DNA of 64,000 nucleotides from Azorinus chamasolen (GCA_963576725.1 OY755252.1:44617552-44681551); one strand, 5' to 3'; shown: positions 31,494-43,070, numbered from the stretch's first letter. Notes: a model not told the origin generated them from the sequence alone. Made by a program: numbers and translations.

Positions 31494-31837
31494 TAAATTT
31501 TATCAATTTGTATATCAGTTCAGAAAAACAATCGCAGTGATTTACATTAAACTTTACGATTTAACAAACTGCAGGATTAATCAACGTTCGTCGTACTTAA
31601 GAAATATTTCATTGTAGTTTTGAAATTAAGTAAAAACTGGTATTGTAAATTCGGGATAATATTACGCCCAGTTGTACATATTTTGTAATTAAAGGTACTC
31701 TGACTAAAAACAACGCGTGTCTTATATCTTATTTCTTCTGGTATATAAAAGCCTATATATCGTAAAACGTATACATTTGTGAATCAATAATGAAAATTTA
31801 CCTCTCATAATGTCTTGTTCTAGAACAAAATACTATT
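31494..31837. other. Unassigned sequence
   Basis: Contains TCTTGTTCTAGAACAAAATA at about 31811, the motif also at 7602 and 16617. Confidence 0.35.
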
Positions 31838-32090
31838 GTTATCTCTTTCCCTGTTTAATATGCATGTAAAATAATTACATCATAAATATTTAATAGCTAA
31901 AGTTTTATAATGAGAAATGAACGTATGGCGTTTTGGTATTGGTGATATAGAATCGGATCTATATTATTCCATTTGCAAACTATAGAATCGGATCTGTATT
32001 ATTCCAATTGCAAACAGAGCAGATCCTGATCAGACGGCTCCTATAGGATGCGTCTGATCTGGGCCTACTCTGTTTGCAAAGGCGTAGGCT
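31838..32090 (+). mobile_element. MITE family A, A2, with internal duplication
   Basis: TTATCTCTTTCCCTGTTTAA opens it. TATAGAATCGGATCT through CAAAC occurs twice in a row (about 31948-32000). Core GGCTCCTATAGGATGCG. The right end is missing after AAGGCGTAGG. Confidence 0.75.
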
Positions 32091-32203
32091 TTTCAGAGAT
32101 TATTCGTAAGTGATTTCCACACTCTGCTACTATTCGTTATATAAACTACAAATTTGTACAGACTTCTGGAAATAGGAAACGCGTCATTTATAGGCACATT
32201 GTG

Positions 32204-32446
32204 TTGAACTCCTTGCTTCATAGACACGCCTTTTGACGCCTTTGCAAACAGGGTAAACCCAGATCAACCGGCCTCTATGGGAGCTATCTGATCAGGATTT
32301 GTTCTGTTGGATTATGAGATTATATAGATTTTTTTGTATTTTTTTCTGCCACGAACAAACTTCCATTATCTATGATGCCAGTATAAAATTGAACCAATTA
32401 TTATTCATTATTTCGTCACATAAATATTCATTAGGGATAAGGTTAA
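32204..32446 (-). mobile_element. MITE family A, reversed
   Basis: TTGAACTCCTTGCTTCATAG to TTAGGGATAAGGTTAA. Core GGCCTCTATGGGAGC. Confidence 0.7.
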
Positions 32447-32468
32447 CCCGGAGAATTGTTTCCCTATA

Positions 32469-32675
32469 TACATTAAAACCTCTCTATACTGGTATTCTAG
32501 TTGAGAATAATTTAGATACTTTTAGACAGGTGGCTGATTAATTCAGGATGAAAGTCATGCAAAATGCTCCTCTAGGAGCTTTCTTCATGACTTTTACCCT
32601 GCATAAGGTACCACTTGTCCTCAAGACCGATATTTATACTAAATTGAACGTGAGGTTTAGAGGGGTTTTACTATA
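32469..32675 (+). mobile_element. MITE E5, intact (type copy)
   Basis: TA CATTAAAACCTCTC to GAGGGGTTTTACTATA. Left sub-end ACTGGTATTCTAGTTGAGAA. Core TTCAGGATGAAAGTCATGCA with loop GCTCCTCTAGGAGC and inverse. Confidence 0.8.
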
Positions 32676-33217
32676 ATGGAATGGCTTATACATTTACAAC
32701 AACAGGGCTGCTGTCTTTTATTTTTCCAAAGAAAATCAGACATTCAGACATCGAATGATTATTGTTGTGGAGCTGGGAGTGCTGTGTAAATACATATGGC
32801 AAAGTTCTGAATGAAACCAAACAGATAAGCTTTAGCATTAGTTGACAGCCCATTTGTCACATTACGAACGGAATTAGAACACAATACTCCCCAGAGACCA
32901 AACGAGTACACTCTTCGACGGTGACAAACGAGCGACGCTATACCTGGATGCGACAAATCGAGCACGCCGGAAATTGTAACTCGTGCACTTTAGTGAATTG
33001 TTTCCTGACCAATATTTGCTTTTTCGGAGAAGGATTACCATTAGTTTGCTAGATAATCGAGTCAGCTAACACAACCAATCAGCTATTTATTATCAAAAGC
33101 ATGGATCAATTGGATTTGGCTATTTTTTTCGGTTTGTTTTTTCTCATATGAATAAGTTTTTCCACTATCCAAGTTAGCCGAAAAATGTATTTATCGTTGT
33201 CCAACTATCCACGGACT
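32676..33217. other. Unique sequence, no supported gene
   Basis: A 68-codon minus frame at 32759-32965 (HPGIASLVCHRRRVYSFGLW) lacks splice support; I do not call it. Confidence 0.3.
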
Positions 33218-33380
33218 AACAAACAGCTTGGACCCAGATGAGACACCATGCTAACAGGTGTCTCATCTGGATTCAAACTACTTCGTACGTTTCTCAGGAT
33301 TGATACAGCCGGAAGTAATCAAAATTGCATCCCATCCGAATTTGAGCAGATGTTATATTTTTAACAACTGGGTAAGTGCC
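33218..33380 (-). mobile_element. MITE family C, diverged
   Basis: AACAGCTTGGACCCAGATGA with loop CACCATGCTAACAGGTG, then AGCCGGAAGTAATCAAAATT. Confidence 0.55.
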
Positions 33381-33406
33381 AAACACAAGTGTTAGCTGTG
33401 AAAGCA

Positions 33407-33656
33407 AAATGATGTCAACAAATAACACAACATTGTCAATAAATAACAAAACATTGTCAATAAATAACAAATATTGTCAATAAATAATATAACATTGTTA
33501 TTGTCGATTAACAACAGAACATTGTCAATGAATGACAATGTTTAACACAACATTGTCAATGAATGGAAACACATTGTCAATAAATAACAAAACAATGTCA
33601 TTAGATAACAAAAATGTCATTAAATAACAATACAGTATTATTGTCGATAAACAACA
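33407..33656 (+). repeat. 21-bp AT-rich tandem repeat
   Basis: AACATTGTCAATAAATAACA recurs about ten times with drift. Confidence 0.8.
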
Positions 33657-33678
33657 ATAAATAGATAGATAGATAGAT

Positions 33679-33754
<76 letters not shown>

Positions 33755-33785
33755 CAGATAGACAGATATACAGATAGACAGAGAG

Positions 33786-33836
<51 letters not shown>

Positions 33837-33853
33837 GTGTGTGTGTGTGTGTT
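33657..33853 (+). repeat. Compound microsatellite GATA, GACA, GA, GT
   Basis: (GATA)n from about 33659 to 33755, mixed GACA/GATA, (GA)n at 33804-33833 and (GT)n at 33835-33852. Confidence 0.95.
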
Positions 33854-34431
33854 TGTGTTGGGGGTATTATTTTATCTATATTTCATTTTGTTCTTATTTT
33901 AAGCTGTGAACTTGGTTTTACATTCAGGAATTTGATGCAATATATATATATGTGGGGGTTTATAACTGTATTTCCATTAAGTACACAGTACGGATATCAA
34001 TATGGGTCATTTACCATGTTACATGTAGGTGAGAACATTTGAAGCAAAGTTACCGCTAAAAGATGTGTACACTTCATAAAAGTCGCTTGTCTATGTACAT
34101 ATTGCTATTGCCAGCAGGTTAGATAAAGTAAAGTCTGTGTTGATTCTTTTGATTAGCTTTGTATATGCAATAATTAAAGATCGTTATCTTAATACTTAAC
34201 ATATTAGCTTAAAACGTTTGCCATTGTTGAACATATCGATTACAGTAATATCCATAAAAGTTGTCATCGATCAATATGATAAATACAACTGAACTATCGA
34301 TACGTAAATGATGACGTTTTTATTCGTTACGTGTGGAATCAGTAGTTTGTTTATGCACCAAGGAGTCATGACAAACATCAAAATTCAGAGCTACATATAC
34401 AGGTGCGTACTCAAATACTAAAGTGGTCCGT
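33854..34431. other. Unique AT-rich sequence
   Basis: No transposon end or supported frame seen. Confidence 0.35.
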
Positions 34432-34488
34432 TCTCCGCCAAACCCTGTGTTGTGACCACTCTTTAGAATAGTCTGGACACAACATAGG
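34432..34488. repeat. Palindrome family I, copy 2, partial
   Basis: CGCCAAACCCTGTGTTGTGA, then GACACAACATAGGATTATTC; the middle is deleted. Confidence 0.55.
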
Positions 34489-34584
34489 ATTATTCTTGAA
34501 AATGCTCTAATTTACGCATCTGATCTGGAGCTCTGAATTCTTCAATGTCATGTTTACATATAACTGAACAAAGTCGCAGGTCTT

Positions 34585-34812
34585 TTAACTATTTCGCCGT
34601 CAGCTGCGAACACGTAATAACTTCTTCAACAAGTTTGGATTCAGATGAGATGCCGAGTAACTCGGTGAGATGCCGAGTAACTCGTGTCTCATCAGGATCC
34701 AAACTGTCTGGCACTCTGATTATGTTTTTGACAATAAATTGAAGAATCTCTACTTAACTTTCAGTACACGGTGACTTTAACAGACGTTATGTATTTTCGT
34801 CGAAAGGTGTAC
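34585..34812 (+). mobile_element. MITE family C/B, loop duplicated
   Basis: TTAACTATTTCGCCGTCAGC to TTCGTCGAAAGGTGTA. The loop GAGATGCCGAGTAACTCG occurs twice. Confidence 0.65.
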
Positions 34813-35628
34813 ATGTAATTAGAAAAGTCCACCTTCCCTTGTAAATTACAGACTAATTATAAATGTAAATTGCCTATTAACTGAGATCAATGTTTACATC
34901 GAGAATTTGAAAACTCAAGGGTCGTTTGATGCACTTCGTTGTTTTCTGTTCTTTAATGGCATAGTATGTCCATATTTTCTTTCATTCATTTAAAACCAAA
35001 GTTTGTACATACATTCATATTATGAAAAGTTATCACGGCCCTTTTTTACCATGGTATAAATGTATTCTGCTAAATATTAATTAATAAGTGCCAAATCCTT
35101 AGAAAGAAATAGAAAACGGCGGAAATCAACGGACATGTTCGGCGAAGCTCCGCTGTAATCCGACCGAACTTGGAACAACGCTTGTAAACTCAAATAGGTG
35201 TTAACAACAAATACAGATACATCAGGTCTGTCGTACGCTAAAAAGGGCAAATGGGATAGTGTGTCTGCTGTGTAATGTTTTACATGCATGTACATTGAAA
35301 TGAATACAAATAATTGAATTTACGACAAATTCCGGTGAATGGCGAACGCGTTTCCGCCGGTTTCCGCAGCAAAAGAAAATCCATTTTTCATACAAATAGC
35401 TCTTGTCTTGGCATGCTCGTTATTTTAAAATTACATAGATTCATTTTGTTACGTACGCAGTTGGTTTGAAACTTTAAGCAGAATTATTTCAAACTATTAC
35501 CCGCTATATAAGTGTGCGACAGTAACGAATAATTCATCAAGAACATCATATCGGACACTTTATATGAACATGAACATACCAATTATACGCGGTTTTGAAA
35601 AATCCCTCCAACTTACTATACACAGTAA
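34813..35628. other. Longest repeat-poor stretch in this part
   Basis: A 72-codon minus frame at 35077-35295 (YDRPDVSVFVVNTYLSLQAL) has a protein-like mix but no start, splice or family support. Otherwise nothing recognised. Confidence 0.3.
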
Positions 35629-35777
35629 AACCTCACGAAACCGGAATTCTAATAAAGAAGAATTAAGATACTTTTAGGCAAGTGGCTTCTTAATGCAGGA
35701 TGAAAGTCATGCAGAAAGCTCATAAAAGGAATCAATTATTCAATACTAAAATTTCGAAGTATTCAGTCTTTATTGTA
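35629..35777 (+). mobile_element. E5 left half joined to E6 right end
   Basis: CACAGTAAAACCTCACG and AAACCGGAATTCTAATAAAG (E5) run to AGAAAGCTCATAAAAG, then TTTCGAAGTATTCAGTC and TTATTGTA (E6-like end). Confidence 0.6.
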
Positions 35778-35860
35778 CGTCTAGTTATGTGATATTAAGG
35801 CATGTGGTAGCTTAATGCAGGACGTTCCGTTTGCTTATGGTTTATTATAAAAATGATTCT

Positions 35861-36015
35861 ACATTGAAATGTTTCTATAGGAGCAAATGCTCTATTTATC
35901 ACAATGGTTTCAAACTACAAAATTCTAAAAGTTTCCTTTTCTCTAGTTTATGCTCCTTTTCGGTAATTTATTCAAAGTGGTTGGCTCTAAAAATAGCATA
36001 TGTATAATGGGTTAA
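35861..36015 (+). mobile_element. MITE family D, right half
   Basis: TTTCTATAGGAGCAAATGC to GTATAATGGGTTAA. The left half is gone; an E-core scrap (GTGGTAGCTTAATGCAGG) lies at about 35803. Confidence 0.7.
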
Positions 36016-36050
36016 ACAGATAAACAGAGTAGACCCAGACGTTATCACTG

Positions 36051-36673
36051 ATGTGTATTTAAATTCCATTAGATGTACTGATTTAACTTAAAGAGGGCAT
36101 CCCTACAATGGACATCAGTTGTATCATAAATTGGCATTTGTTATGTCCAATTATTATTATTAAGATTGTAATTTGAACTTATATAAAACAAACAGCTCCT
36201 GTGATACAAAATAAACCGTTTTAATCGGAACTTTTTTCGACAACAAAATGTCGGCCTCGATCGAACACTTAACGGAACTAAAATACTAATACATTGCCGA
36301 ATAAAATATCAAACACATAAAAATTGTGTCTTTTTCGGTGTTTATTCGACTGGTTTTATTGCGACAAACTTCTTTTCAGCATAAAGGCAAATGCTTTATG
36401 TAATAATTGGGCATTATTAAAACACATTGCAATTAGAGACTATCACTTAATAACCGGTCAAGGTAGAAATAAAAGGCATTTGATGTCAATGGCAGGTACA
36501 TATACATATGTTTTTGTAGTTTTTATCGTTTCCCAATACTTTTTGTACAGGTTTACGCTGAACATATGTTTTATGCAGCGAGCATGTCTTTGTATGAACA
36601 GATCCCTATATAGTTCTAGTCGCCGCCATCTCAGCGTTTCTGGTTTTCAGCCAGCTTTTATGTTTCTCGTCCT
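36051..36673. other. Unassigned, one long chance frame
   Basis: A 117-codon plus frame at 36324-36677 is hydrophobic and Cys-rich with no recognisable motif; in this AT-rich DNA I treat it as chance. Confidence 0.3.
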
Positions 36674-36813
36674 CTGAACCGTTTCCCTGTTGAATATTCA
36701 TATAAGAAATATTTACACAATGAACATGCATTAGAGGTTTCCACAAGAGCCGTGCGGACACGGGTCTAATCTGTTTGCAAAGGCGTGAAAAAAATGTACA
36801 GAAAAAAGGTTAA
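36674..36813 (+). mobile_element. MITE family A, left arm deleted
   Basis: TGAACCGTTTCCCTGTTGAA to AAAAAAGGTTAA. Core begins at ACAAGAGCCGTGCGGACACG. Confidence 0.65.
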
Positions 36814-36968
36814 ACCAACGTACCGATTCCTGGTATTCTCGGTATGGTGTCATTAAAACTATATTTATTCTGAAATGTCAACTTTATATAGGTTCATCAA
36901 CGTTTTCCTAGAGTGTATGCATTCAAATCATGATCAAATACAGCAGCAGAAACCTTGTTATATACAGG

Positions 36969-37174
36969 TACAGTAAACACTCGATTAGTCGAACACCCAA
37001 ATACGTATCATTATTGATATTCAAGACTGGTGGCAGATTAATGCAGGGTGAAAGTCATACAGAAAGCTCACCAAGGAGCTTTCTACATGACTTTCACCCT
37101 GCATTAAGCAGCCATTCCTATATCTTCATAAATTGTTCATTAGTAAAATATCGAAGTATCGAGTTTTTACTGTA
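36969..37174 (+). mobile_element. MITE E6, intact (type copy)
   Basis: TA-flanked, 206 bp. CAGTAAACACTCGATTAGTC to TATCGAGTTTTTACTG. Core GTGGCAGATTAATGCAGGG, AAAGCTCACCAAGGAGCTTT and inverse. Confidence 0.8.
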
Positions 37175-37339
37175 TATTATAAATCGAGCAGATGTTCAAC
37201 AATCGCATGTAATGGAAGTGTTAAGTATGGTCTTCTTTATGAACATATATATAGAGGAAGATCAGTTGCCACGGCCACGATATCTGTGTTAGTATGCCAT
37301 ATTTCCTGTGTTTGTATGCCATTTATAAGACCCACTCAT

Positions 37340-37520
37340 ACCATACGTAAAACCCCTGTCACACCAGGACCGCGTAACACTGCGATCCCAGGGCGTCCAA
37401 GAAAAATGCAGAACGCCAAGCCCCGCGCAGTGGAATCGCAAGCATCGCCACGACAACGCAATGTCATCGCCAGTACACGTGGTGGGATCGCATAGCACGC
37501 CGAGCGACGGCGCGCACTTT
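37340..37520. other. GC-rich island of unknown origin
   Basis: Base composition is clearly richer in G+C than the flanks, with CpG kept. Frames are open on both strands (plus: TPGPRNTAIPGRPRKMQNAK; minus: 91 codons at 37289-37564). It may be a scrap of a gene or repeat; neither strand shows splice sites I trust. Confidence 0.35.
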
Positions 37521-37700
37521 GAGCATTGTAGGAACACAATTGTCTCGGAGCACATTTGTCTCACGAGGTGTGACCGATGTGCTCGTAAACATTCATATTT
37601 GCGATAAATTGGAAATCAGACAGATGTGTTCGACACACTAAAGGAAGGACACTCGAAGCACATTTGTCTCACATTCTATCATATCCTACTAAAATTCTAC

Positions 37701-37939
37701 TTAACTCTTTCCCTCACATACACATGTTTTCATTCATCTGCAAACAGAGTAGACCCAGATCAGACGACTCCTATAGTAGTCATCTGATCAGGGTCTGCTC
37801 TGTTTGCTTATGTAATTAGATAGATCTGTTTCTTTTGTTTCTAAAATAGCTGCCACGTTTCACCGTCTATATTTCATTGTAATCATTTTGTCCATGAATA
37901 TTCAAAGTTTGAATAAACATAGAACAGGGAAAAGGTTAA
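37701..37939 (-). mobile_element. MITE family A, reversed
   Basis: TTAACTCTTTCCCTCACATA to CAGGGAAAAGGTTAA. Core GACTCCTATAGTAGTC folds fully. Confidence 0.8.
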
Positions 37940-38569
37940 AAGGAAAACTGTTTCTGCTTAGTACATTGTAATTGTCCGAAAAGGCGGATATAGAAATTAG
38001 CTGCCTGTCTGTCCGTCTGTCTGACCATATTTACAACTTGAAATTATCTTCGATAACAGACTTACTTAGAGATATATTATAAATTAATTAATCGATAAGA
38101 AACTTCACTTGAAGTCTAAACGATTAAGAAACCGCTGTCAGTCGCTAACTTTCCTTCATAATCGGTTTATTAGCATGCTAATTTTATAGAATAGTTCACT
38201 TTTCTCACCAATTCTTCATTTATTTATTATTTTATTTTAGTAATCAATTTGAAAAAAGTACGCCGTCGACAGGAATGAGGGGGTACTTGAAAGTTCTTGC
38301 TCTTTCAGTCCTTCAGAAGGAACCGTTGTATTTTTACTTGTGTAGGCTAAATAAATAATAACATTCTTTTTAGTTACTCCACATAAATATATCCATATTT
38401 CTGAGGTTTAGATACGTATCTTTAATAGGATTACCAATGACAAAAACAATAAATGTGCTTCATGACCTCCCTATCGGCCTTTCGGAATTATGAAAATCTT
38501 TGTAATATCCCGATTTTTTTGGCGGCAAGGATACTGTTTCCATCAGAAATATATAAAAGTCAAAGTACT
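37940..38569. other. Unassigned flank of the 115-bp satellite
   Basis: CTGTCTGTCCGTCTGTCTG at about 38008 is a small tandem. No gene recognised. Confidence 0.35.
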
Positions 38570-41255
38570 GAAAGTGATCCTATGGCTTTGGGAAAACACG
38601 GACTTCATCCAGCTTTTTCGGCTTCGGATTTTTTCTTGTGGCTGCCGAATTTCGGCCAAACATAATTCTGAAGTTGAAGTCCGTGTTTTGTTTTCGGACC
38701 TATGAGACTTGGAAAAAGTGTTTTTGCCAGATCTGTTGGAGTGAGTAAAACACAGACTTCATCCAGCTTTTCCGGCTGCGGATTTCCGGCTGTCGATATT
38801 TTTGGCTGCATATGTTTCTGAAGTCCGTGTTTTTCTAAGCCTATGCATTTGGGAAAAACACGGACTTCATCCAACTTTTCCGTCTGCGGATTCTCTCTCG
38901 GGGCTGCCGAATTTTGGCCACAGATTTTTCTGAAGTCCGTGTTTTTGTAAACTTATGGTTTGGGGAAAAACACGGACTTCATCCAACTTTTCCACTGCGG
39001 ATTTTTTCTCGGGGCTGCCGAATTTTTTGCCGCATATATGTCTTAAGTCCGTGATTTTATCGAACCTATGGCTAAGGGAAAAACACGGACTTTATCCAAC
39101 TTTTCCGTCTGAGGATGTTTTCTCGGGGCTGCCGAATTTTTGGTCGAATAGTTTTCTGAAGTCCGTGTTATTGTCGAACCTATGGCTTTGGGAAAAACAC
39201 GGACTTCATACAACTTTTCCGTCTGCGGATTATTTCTCGGGGCTGCCGAATTTTTGGGCGCATATATGTCTTAAGTCCGTGCTTTTGTCGAACCTATGGC
39301 TAAGGGAAAAACACTGACTGCATCCAACTTTTCCATCTGCGGTTGTTTTCTCGGGGCTGCCGGATTTTTGGCCGCATATTTTACTGAAGTCCGTGTTTTT
39401 GTCGTACCTATGGCTTTGGGAAAACACGGACTTCATCCAACTTTTCCGTCTGCGGATTATTTCTCGGGGCTGCCGAATTTTTGGCCGCATATATCTCTTA
39501 AGTCCGTGCTTTTTTCGAACCTTGGCTAAGGGAAAAACACGGACTTCATCCAACTTTTCCGTCTGCGGATGTTTTCTCGGGGATGCCGAATTCTTGGCCG
39601 CATATTTTTTATGAAGTCCGTGTTTTTGTCGGACCTATGGCTTTAGGAGAAACACGGACTTCATCTTACTTTTTCGGCTGCGGATTTTTTTCTCGGGGCA
39701 GCCGAATTTTTGGCCGCATATATGTCTTAAGTCCGTGCTTTTGTCGAACCTATTGCTAAGGGAAAAACACGGACTTCATCCAACATTTCCGGCTGAGGAT
39801 GTTTTCTCGGGGCTGCCGAATATTTGGTCGCATATTTTTCTGAAGTCCGTGTTTTTGTAAAATTATGGTTTTGGGAAAAACACGGACTTCATCCAACTTT
39901 TCCGACTGCGGATTTTTTCTCGGGGCAGCCGAAATTTTGGCCGCATATTTTTCTGAAGTCCGTGTTTTTGTCAGACCTATGGCTAAGGGAAAACACGGAC
40001 TTCATCCAACTGTTCCGTCTGCGGATGTTTTCTCGGGGCTGTCGAATTTTTGGCCGCATATTTTTCTGAAGTCCGTGTTTTTGTCGAACCTATGGCTTTG
40101 GGAAAATACGGACTTCATCTAACTTTTCCGTCTGCGGATGTTTTCTCGGGGCTGCCGAATTTTCGGCCGCAAATTTTTCTGAAGTCAGTATTTTTGTCGG
40201 ACCTATGGCTTTGGCAAAAACACGGACTTCATCCAACTTTTCCGTCTGCGGATTATTTCTCGTGGCTGCCGATTTTTTGACCGCATATTTTTCTGAAGTC
40301 AGTGTTTTTGTCGGACCTATGGCTTTGGGAAAAACACAGACTTCATCCAACTTTTTCGGCTGCGGATTATTTCTCGGGGCTGCCGAATTTTTGGCCGCAT
40401 ATTTTTCTGAAGTCCGTGTTTTTGTAAATCCTATGGCTCTGGGAAAAACACGGACTTCATTCACCTTTTCCGACTGCGGATGTTTTCTCGGGGCTGCCGA
40501 ATTTTTAGCCGAATATATTTCTAAAGTTGAAGTCTGTATTTTTGTCGGACCTATGGTTTTTGGAAAAACACGGACTTCATCCAGCTTTTCCGGCTTCGGA
40601 TTCTTTCTCGGGGCTTCCGTATTGTTGGCCGCATATATTTCTGAAGTCCATGTTTTTGTCGGACCTATGGCTTTGGGAAAAACACGGACTACATCCATCT
40701 TTTTCGGCTGCGGATTTTTTTCTCGGGGCTGCCGAATTTTGGGCGCATATATGTCTTAAGTCCGTGCTTTTGTCGAACGTATGGCTTAAGGAAAAACACG
40801 GACTTCATCCAACTTTTCCGTCTGCGGATATTTTCTCGGGGCTGCCATTTTTTTAGCCGCATATTTTTCTCAAGTCCGTGTTTTTGTAAGCCTATGGTTT
40901 TGGGAAAAACACGGACTTCATCCAGCTTTTCTTGCTGCGAATGTTTTCTCGGGGCTGCCGAATGTTTGGCCGCATATTTTTCTGAAGTCCGATTTTTTGT
41001 CGGACCTATGGCTTTGGGAAAAACACGGACTTCATCCAACTTTTTCGGCTGCGGATTTTATCTCGGACAGCCGAATTTTTGGCCGCATATATGTCTTAAG
41101 TCCGTGCTTTTGTCGAACCTATGGCTAAGGGAAAAACACGGACTTCATCCAACTTTTCCGTCTGCGGATTATTTCTCGGGGCTGCCGAATTTTTGGCCGC
41201 ATATTTTTCTGAAGTCCGTATTTCGGCGGACCTATGGCTTTGGCAAAAACACGTT
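38570..41255 (+). repeat. 115-bp satellite with inner inverted motif, about 23 units
   Basis: Each unit has CACGGACTTCATCC, then TCTGCGGATTTTTTCTCGGG, CTGCCGAATTTTTGGCCGCA and CTGAAGTCCGTGTTTTTGTC. CACGGACTTCA and TGAAGTCCGTG are inverted, so units can pair with themselves. Two unit types alternate between about 39000 and 39850 (CTGAAGTCC with GGCTTTGGG; CTTAAGTCC with GGCTAAGGG), a dimeric higher-order repeat. Frames of up to 202 codons on both strands follow from the repeat. Confidence 0.9.
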
Positions 41256-41461
41256 TCAATGCCAATCGGAACACCTCAGTGATGTCGCCTAAGATAAACC
41301 TGGCAACCTTGTATGTGGACTTCCGACATTAATAGATATGGCGGCCCACTACATTGTGGACACTTTGCAACTAGTTTTGCAATTATTTATGTCACTCCGC
41401 TGTGAGATGGGTTAGCTCTTTCCGCACATCAAATATGGCCAAACTTGAAAACGTCGATACA

Positions 41462-41635
41462 TATAGTAAAACCTCTCGAAACCGGCATTTTGATAAAGAA
41501 TAATTTAGGTCTTAGTAGGCAGATGGCTGCTTAATGCTTAATTCTGTAGTGTTAGATTTGGAAGGACTGGACGTTTTGTTCGAGTTATCCCGAAGTTCGA
41601 GTTATCCGAGTTCGAGATATCGAAGTTCAACTGTA
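41462..41635 (+). mobile_element. Chimeric E element: E5 left, E4 right
   Basis: Left TATAGTAAAACCTCTCG with AAACCGGCATTTTGATAAAG is E5; right GTTCGAGTTATCCCGAAG to GAAGTTCAACTGTA is E4. They meet just after GGCTGCTTAATG. Confidence 0.7.
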
Positions 41636-41700
41636 TTTGCAAAGGAAATCATTGATTCGTCCGTGGTAAAACACACTTCAGTGACACTTATCAATTACAG

Positions 41701-41955
41701 TTAGTTAAACCACGATTATCCGAAGACTCAGACACGTATCATTATTGATAAAGCAACAATTGTGATAAGTAGAGCATTTGTTCCATATGAGCAAATTGTT
41801 TCCTACAACGGTTTCAAAATATGTCCTTTACAGGGGCTCTAAAGGGTGTCGATATTAGAGGATGGGTTTAGACAGCTTAATGCAGGGTGACAGTCATGCA
41901 GAAAGTTTCTCTGGGAGCTTTCTGCGTGACTTTCATCCCGCATTAAGAAGCCACC
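41701..41955 (+). mobile_element. MITE E6 interrupted by a D element
   Basis: Left TTAAACCACGATTATCC; a diverged D (AGAGCATTTGTTCCATATGA to GAGGATGGGTTTA) fills about 41755-41871; then CAGCTTAATGCAGGGTGAC and inverse core. Confidence 0.6.
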
Positions 41956-41985
41956 GTTGTGGTTTTTCTGTATTATTCAAATATC

Positions 41986-42145
41986 TACAGTAAAACCCTA
42001 AACCAATCCGCATGTTTGGTAATGCAGTATATATATAGAACATTTTAGGCAAGTGACTGATTAATGCAGTGTGAAAGACATGCAGACTGGATTCTTATTG
42101 GAACTCTCTGCATGACTGCCACCCTGTATTAAGCTGCTGTCCGTC
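41986..42145 (+). mobile_element. MITE E6/E5, right end cut by D
   Basis: TACAGTAAAACCCTAAACC, core TTAATGCAGTGTGAAAG, arm ACCCTGTATTAAGCTGC, then the D element. Confidence 0.6.
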
Positions 42146-42371
42146 TTAACACTTTCCCTCATATTGACAATTTTGTAAGCCCCTGTTAAGGACATATTTT
42201 GAAACCACTGTTGAAAACAGTTTGCCCCAATGGAACAAATGCTCTATGTGTCACAATTGTTTCAAAACTATACAATTCTAAAAAAAATCCTATTTTCTAG
42301 TAAATGCTCCTTTTCGGTATATTTATTCAAAGAGGTTGTGTTGAAGCATAGACTATGAGAATATGGGTTCA
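42146..42371 (+). mobile_element. MITE family D, diverged
   Basis: TTAACACTTTCCCTCATATT to GAGAATATGGGTTCA. Hairpin loop CCCCAATGGAACAAATG. Confidence 0.7.
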
Positions 42372-42644
42372 AAATCGAAAATGATACTTGTATGCGTTCA
42401 GATTAGGCGAATTTTGCTTGTATTGCAGACGACAGAATTCAAGTATATGTAGTCACAATATACTTCCACTTGCCATTCACAATTAGCATAAAAATTCTGC
42501 TTGATTTGATAAATTTCGCGCCAATGTATTGCACTGTCTAAAGGCGTCCATGAAGGATTTACGTCATCACTTTACAAGTGACAACACAGATGTCTGTAAC
42601 ACGTTATCTGATCAATATTCATGTACAAACAGCGAGTGTATGGA

Positions 42645-42856
42645 GACAGTAAACTCTAGATTATACGAACACTCAAATTTATACGTATCATTATCAATCT
42701 TTAAGACTGGTGACAGCTTAATGCAGGGTGAAAGTCATTCAGAAAGCTCCTAGAGGAGCTTTCTACACGACTTTCACCCTGCATTAATCAACGACCATGC
42801 TTCAAAGACATACATTCTTCATTACTAAGAGATCGTAGTATCGCGTTCTTGCTGTA
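42645..42856 (+). mobile_element. MITE E6
   Basis: CAGTAAACTCTAGATTATAC to TATCGCGTTCTTGCTGTA. Core loop AGCTCCTAGAGGAGCT with long arms. Confidence 0.75.
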
Positions 42857-42894
42857 GTTATAAATAGAACTCTTATTGCTATACATGTATCAAT

Positions 42895-43036
42895 AAAAGA
42901 ATCAGAGCTACATCATTTCAATGGCCAACAGAGCAGGCATAGATCAGACGTCACGGCTCTTACAGGAGCCGTCTGATCTGGGCCTGGTCTATTTGCAAAG
43001 ATGGTAGAAAGCGTTTATGCTAGAGAAAGGGTTACC
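42895..43036 (+). mobile_element. MITE family A, left part missing
   Basis: GCCAACAGAGCAGGCATAGA, core CACGGCTCTTACAGGAGCCG, end GAGAAAGGGTTAC. Confidence 0.6.
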
Positions 43037-43070
43037 AGTAAAGACAGTTTAGCGCACAACGAAAATACAT

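Noticed and set aside
35077..35295. 72-codon minus frame with protein-like composition
   Set aside because: No donor, acceptor or family I could support; kept only as a note.
36324..36677. 117-codon plus frame, hydrophobic
   Set aside because: No motif, no splice or start support, AT-rich DNA; one chance frame of this size in 64 kb is expected.
38605..41292. Frames up to 202 codons across the 115-bp satellite
   Set aside because: Unit-driven, in several frames and both strands, with frame jumps between units.
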